24,282 nt of DNA from the IMG/VR virus record IMGVR_UViG_3300048548_000591, positions 1 to 24,282 of that record, one strand, 5' to 3'. The notes beneath the pieces were generated by a model, which saw only the letters and a program-made list of their open reading frames with translations, did not search any database and was not told the DNA's origin. The position numbers and the translations under genes are program-made. Numbering within the stretch: position 1 is the first letter of the stretch; each line of letters begins with the position of its first letter. This document shows positions 21,923 to 24,282 of this stretch, one piece after another. Source of the stretch: a virus.

Positions 21923-22146
21923 TATTTATCTCCCATTCTTATTTTATCTAACTCGTAGCTGATGCCCTTTAAATCAGACCGCCAAATTAATAAATTTCTT
22001 CTATGATGTAATGTCCATCCGCCGGCTCTACGATTTTGAACATCGCCTTTAGTTATCCAAAAACCTTTATCTTCCCATTCTACTGATAAAAAATTTACTA
22101 AATTACCGGCTTTATTTTCTAGCTTTCTAAAGTTTTTATTAAACAT
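21922..22146 (-). CDS. Unknown small basic/aromatic protein
   Basis: The product has 74 residues, starting MFNKNFRKLENKAGNLVNFL and continuing SVEWEDKGFWITKGDVQNRR, then AGGWTLHHRRNLLIWRSD. It is rich in Trp, Arg and Lys with probable beta strands, hinting at nucleic-acid contact, but I recognise no family. It overlaps the gene before it by 8 bases and the zinc-ribbon gene after it by one base (TAATG). Confidence 0.6.
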   Translation of the reverse strand: MFNKNFRKLENKAGNLVNFLSVEWEDKGFWITKGDVQNRRAGGWTLHHRRNLLIWRSDLKGISYELDKIRMGDK

Positions 22147-22369
22147 CGTTAGCTGTCCTCATCATTTCTCTTATTTTTTTAACAGTTTCAGCATCCTTAT
22201 CTTCCGGATGATAATCGTTAAAATCATTAACTTTACATTTATATGATAAAACTCTCGCCTTATCTTTTAAGGCAGTTTCAAAATGTTGTTGTAATATATG
22301 GCATAAATCTACTGCGTTAAGTCCTATGCCTTGCTCTGCGTCTATTCTAAAAGTTATGTCCATTTCCAT
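22139..22369 (-). CDS. Unknown small protein, first leftward gene
   Basis: The product has 76 residues. ATG 22369 has a strong AAGGAG with 8-base spacing; a second ATG two codons on is less favoured. MEMDITFRIDAEQGIGLNAV is followed by DLCHILQQHFETALKDKARV and a YKCKVNDFNDYHPEDKDAE stretch, then a charged C-terminal helix. A beta-then-helix layout, no motif recognised. As the gene nearest the leftward promoter it should be expressed earliest, where phages often put small takeover or anti-defence proteins; that is only a possibility here. Confidence 0.6.
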   Translation of the reverse strand: MEMDITFRIDAEQGIGLNAVDLCHILQQHFETALKDKARVLSYKCKVNDFNDYHPEDKDAETVKKIREMMRTANDV

Positions 22370-22392
22370 GATTCTCTCTCCTTGTTATATAT

Positions 22393-22422
22393 ATTATATA
22401 GTAGTTTTGTAGTAAATTACAA
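22393..22422 (-). promoter_or_regulatory. Leftward early promoter with overlapping operator-like palindrome
   Basis: On the minus strand, TTGTAA (22422-22417), an 18-base spacer and a perfect TATAAT (22398-22393) give a strong sigma70-like promoter, start near 22386, a short distance before the first leftward gene. The palindrome TTGTA-N6-TACAA (22407-22422) covers the -35 and part of the spacer, a classical position for a repressor site. Confidence 0.6.
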
Positions 22423-22480
22423 GTATTACATATAACTTTTTTTGTTATTTATTTGGTTTAGGTTAATTACATAAAGCATA

Positions 22481-22486
22481 TATAAT
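22481..22486 (+). promoter_or_regulatory. Possible rightward -10 element
   Basis: TATAAT lies 30 bases before the first rightward ATG. The best matching -35 (TTTAGG at 22457-22462, 18-base spacer) is poor, so if used, this promoter may depend on an activator. ATGTTAC (22489-22495) and GTAACAT (22523-22529) form an inverted pair around the expected start site. The alternate reading, that AT-rich DNA produces this by chance, cannot be excluded. Confidence 0.4.
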
Positions 22487-22515
22487 ATATGTTACATACT
22501 AATTTTATATAATTA

Positions 22516-22713
22516 ATGAAAAGTAACATTATGGCTCAGTTAAAAATGCAGACTTATTATTTAAACCGGAATTTGTGTTTAGAGATAAGAAGAGAGGCTA
22601 AACGTCAGCGGATTTCTATGTCGAAGTTAGCTGAAATGGGATTAGAGCAGTATCTCAAAAGCCTCAAGAAAAAGACTCCGTACAATAAAAATATGGAGGT
22701 TACAAATGGCTAA
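22516..22713 (+). CDS. Ribbon-helix-helix DNA-binding protein
   Basis: The product has 65 residues (or 60 from the second ATG at 22531, MAQLKMQTYYLNRNLCLEIR; neither start has a good ribosome site). Residues about 9-16 form the ribbon strand (LKMQTYYL), 18-31 helix A (RNLCLEIRREAKRQ) and 35-50 helix B (SMSKLAEMGLEQYLKS): the CopG/Arc-like ribbon-helix-helix plan. Such dimers bind palindromic operators, often their own. It is the first rightward gene, next to the divergent control region, so it is a candidate regulator of both arms. No toxin partner follows, so an antitoxin role is not supported. Confidence 0.7.
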   Translation: MKSNIMAQLKMQTYYLNRNLCLEIRREAKRQRISMSKLAEMGLEQYLKSLKKKTPYNKNMEVTNG

Positions 22714-23059
22714 TCGTTCAAAACGTATCGGATACGCACTTGAATCGGCGGTGGTAAACTTATGGAAGTCATATGGTGTTCCCTGCAAGAGAGTTTTAGG
22801 GAGCGGTGCGTTTAAAAATTACTCAGAGGACTTAGCCTCAGACGTAAATTTAAATGGTTATAAAATCGAGTGTAAAAGACGTAAAAACGGCACTGGTTTT
22901 CAGACCCTTTATAAGTGGCTCGAACAAGATGAATCCTCGAGTCTATTAGTCCTTCAATCAGACAGAAAGCCAAGACTTTATGTAATGAAAGAAGATCAGA
23001 TGGTTCATTTCGCTAGAGAAATGGGCTGGATGGATAAACCGGAAAATAAAGGAGAATGA
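22706..23059 (+). CDS. Holliday-junction-resolvase-like PD-(D/E)XK nuclease
   Basis: The 117-residue product has KRIGYALESAVVNLWKSYG (E13), the loop VLGSGAFKNYSEDLASDVNL (D46) and YKIECKRRKNG (E55-x-K57), then FQTLYKWLEQ. This is the compact layout of archaeal Hjc-like and phage junction resolvases, in which E, D and E-x-K bind the metal. It should cut branched DNA formed during replication or recombination before packaging. It has a strong GGAGG and its start overlaps the previous gene by 8 bases. Placed in the rightward replication arm with the SSB-like and primase genes. Confidence 0.75.
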   Translation: MANRSKRIGYALESAVVNLWKSYGVPCKRVLGSGAFKNYSEDLASDVNLNGYKIECKRRKNGTGFQTLYKWLEQDESSSLLVLQSDRKPRLYVMKEDQMVHFAREMGWMDKPENKGE

Positions 23060-23061
23060 AT

Positions 23062-23604
23062 ATGGAATTAGGTTTATTATCAAGTGGTGACAGTAAATGG
23101 ATAGGTTTTAAACCATCAATAGGAATTTGGGAGGCTAGTGGCGAACAGATAGAATTAAAGCATTTTATCTTAGATCATATGTCCTTAAAGACCGGATGGA
23201 TACAAATCGCGTCTGGATCAGCACCGGATTGTCATTGGGATGAATCATTAGGAAAAGTTGGGAAACAACCATCCTCAGACCATCGGCGCGGATTTCAAGT
23301 GCAAGTCTATACTAAAGACGGCGGTTGGTATCAATGGCAACAAAACCAAGTTGGTGTTTTACAAGGTTTTAGTCCTTTAATGTCAGCAATTTTTGATAAA
23401 GCAAAAGACAATCCGGACAAAGTGCCGGTAGTAAAATATCTCGAATTTGAGGTTAATTCTAAAGGTAAAGGAACGACCAGAGTGCCTAAATTTGAGGTAG
23501 TTAAATGGGCTGACTATCCTAAAGACGCAGAGCCGGAGGTTCAAGCTGAGCCTGTCGCTGAACCGCCGGCGTCATCTCCAGACGATACTGAAGATTTGTT
23601 TTAA
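23062..23604 (+). CDS. Putative ssDNA-binding protein with acidic tail
   Basis: The start is placed at ATG 23062 because AAGGAG lies 7 bases upstream; an in-frame ATG at 23056 is only one base from it and too close. The product has about 180 residues: a beta-rich body (KWIGFKPSIGIWEASG, QIELKHFILDHMSLKTGWIQ), an aromatic stretch (RRGFQVQVYTKDGGWYQWQQ) and an acidic tail (AEPPASSPDDTEDLF). Acidic C-terminal tips ending in a hydrophobic residue are typical of SSB and T7 gp2.5-like proteins. Position before a primase/helicase supports a replication role. The OB fold itself is inferred. Confidence 0.55.
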   Translation: MELGLLSSGDSKWIGFKPSIGIWEASGEQIELKHFILDHMSLKTGWIQIASGSAPDCHWDESLGKVGKQPSSDHRRGFQVQVYTKDGGWYQWQQNQVGVLQGFSPLMSAIFDKAKDNPDKVPVVKYLEFEVNSKGKGTTRVPKFEVVKWADYPKDAEPEVQAEPVAEPPASSPDDTEDLF

Positions 23605-23619
23605 TTTGCCCTCCAACTC

Positions 23620-23649
23620 GGCGGAGTAATTATCTCCGCCACTTTTTTT
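23620..23649 (+). terminator. Intrinsic terminator
   Basis: GGCGGAG (23620-23626), loop TAATTAT, CTCCGCC (23634-23640), then AC and seven T (23643-23649): a perfect 7-bp GC-rich stem with a T-run on the plus strand. It follows the SSB-like gene by 16 bases and is five bases before the primase ATG. Confidence 0.85.
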
Positions 23650-23654
23650 GAATC

Positions 23655-24282
23655 ATGATAGAAACCAACGCAAAAGATATATCTATAGCTTTACTCGGTG
23701 AGCCTAATGAAAAATTAAGCAAACCGACTGAGTTGCGGTGGGGGACTTTTGGGTCTTTATCAGTCGATTTAGAAAAAGGTACATATTTCAATCACGAAGA
23801 GCAGACTGGTGGCGGAATGGTCGAATTGATACGATCTACCGGCAAAGACCCTAAAATATTTTTAGATGAGATGGGTCTTAACGAAAAATTTGAAGTGCAG
23901 ACCACCGGCACTAAAGTTACGGCTCGTTATTTATATAAAGACGCGGATGATAAACCTTCTTATGAAGTTATCCGGTATGAGCCTAAAACATTCCGGCAAA
24001 GACGATTTGATTGTGAAACTAATAAATTCGTCCCTAATCTTAAAAATGTAACTCCCCTTCCCTACAATTTACCGGAAATTATTAAAAATCAAAAATCACC
24101 TATATATATCTGCGAAGGTGAAAAGGATGCCGACCAACTTATTAAATTAGGACTTTTGGCGACTTGTAATTCTGGCGGTGCAGGGAATTGGTCACCGGCT
24201 TTAAATAAATATTTTGCCGGACGTAAAATTATTATTTTACCGGATAATGATGAGGCGGGATTAAAGCACTCTCAATTAGTGG
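23655..24282 (+). CDS. TOPRIM primase/helicase, C-terminus cut by window edge
   Basis: The frame starts at ATG 23655 and runs off the window after 209 codons. An in-frame TGA lies just before the ATG. N-terminal part: ISIALLGEPNEKLSKPTELR, WGTFGSLSVDLEKGTYFN, GGGMVELI, as in phage primase-helicases with a degenerate zinc region. TOPRIM domain: PIYICEGEKDADQLIKLG (E154) and KIIILPDNDEAGLKHS (D197, D199), the metal-binding E and D-x-D. Product likely makes RNA primers and, if the missing part is a RecA-like domain, unwinds DNA. No ribosome site is seen because the terminator occupies the upstream sequence. Confidence 0.85.
   Translation, partial: MIETNAKDISIALLGEPNEKLSKPTELRWGTFGSLSVDLEKGTYFNHEEQTGGGMVELIRSTGKDPKIFLDEMGLNEKFEVQTTGTKVTARYLYKDADDKPSYEVIRYEPKTFRQRRFDCETNKFVPNLKNVTPLPYNLPEIIKNQKSPIYICEGEKDADQLIKLGLLATCNSGGAGNWSPALNKYFAGRKIIILPDNDEAGLKHSQLV

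Noticed and set aside
22516-22713. Ribbon-helix-helix gene as antitoxin of a toxin-antitoxin pair
   Set aside because: The next gene is a junction-resolvase-like nuclease with clear replication-arm context, not a toxin type; a regulator role is simpler.
23866-24051. 61-codon plus-strand frame in the primase region
   Set aside because: It is out of frame within the primase gene, whose TOPRIM motifs continue in the other frame.

Overview
The window looks like part of an AT-rich, strongly compacted genome of a tailed phage, most likely a short-tailed (podovirus-type) phage of a marine bacterium. No host gene, tRNA, insertion sequence or CRISPR array is visible. The head module is of the SU10/phiEco32-like type: a DUF5309/SU10-family major capsid protein, a ~690-residue portal and an SU10-type head-tail adaptor. 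Small accessory genes of the kind seen in uncultured marine phages surround it. The host assignment is inference, not read from the sequence. Gene order and family resemblance were judged by eye without database searches.

Layout. Nearly all of 1-22369 is coded on the minus strand and transcribed leftward; 22516-24282 is on the plus strand. The two arms diverge from an AT-rich control region at 22370-22515 with promoter-like elements facing both ways. The rightward arm has a ribbon-helix-helix regulator, a PD-(D/E)XK Holliday-junction-resolvase-like nuclease, a probable ssDNA-binding protein with an acidic tail, an intrinsic terminator, and a TOPRIM primase/helicase cut by the window edge. The leftward early arm (22369 down to about 16565) has small unknown genes, two probable DNA-binding proteins (one resembling a serine recombinase without its catalytic residues), a YqaJ/lambda-exo-like exonuclease, a LexA-like winged-helix protein next to an iteron-like repeat cluster, an unknown protein ending in an SSB-like tip, a zinc-finger protein and a DUF6378-like protein.

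A 360-base non-coding stretch (16203-16564) carries a good leftward promoter (16408-16437) ahead of the late genes: small and large terminase, a GTG-started ADP-ribosyltransferase-like protein, a set of small membrane proteins, a PD-(D/E)XK protein, holin, M15 endolysin, portal, scaffold, major capsid protein, adaptor, then a large repetitive tail fibre with smaller fibre/tip proteins and a truncated tail-assembly-like gene at position 1. Late genes are packed with TAATG/ATGA start-stop overlaps, which implies translational coupling. Several genes start with GTG or TTG, including portal (TTG).

Most worth following up: the ART-like protein in the late operon, the catalytically degenerate recombinase-like protein, the iteron cluster beside the LexA-like gene, and the SSB-tip-like C-terminus on a protein with no visible OB fold.
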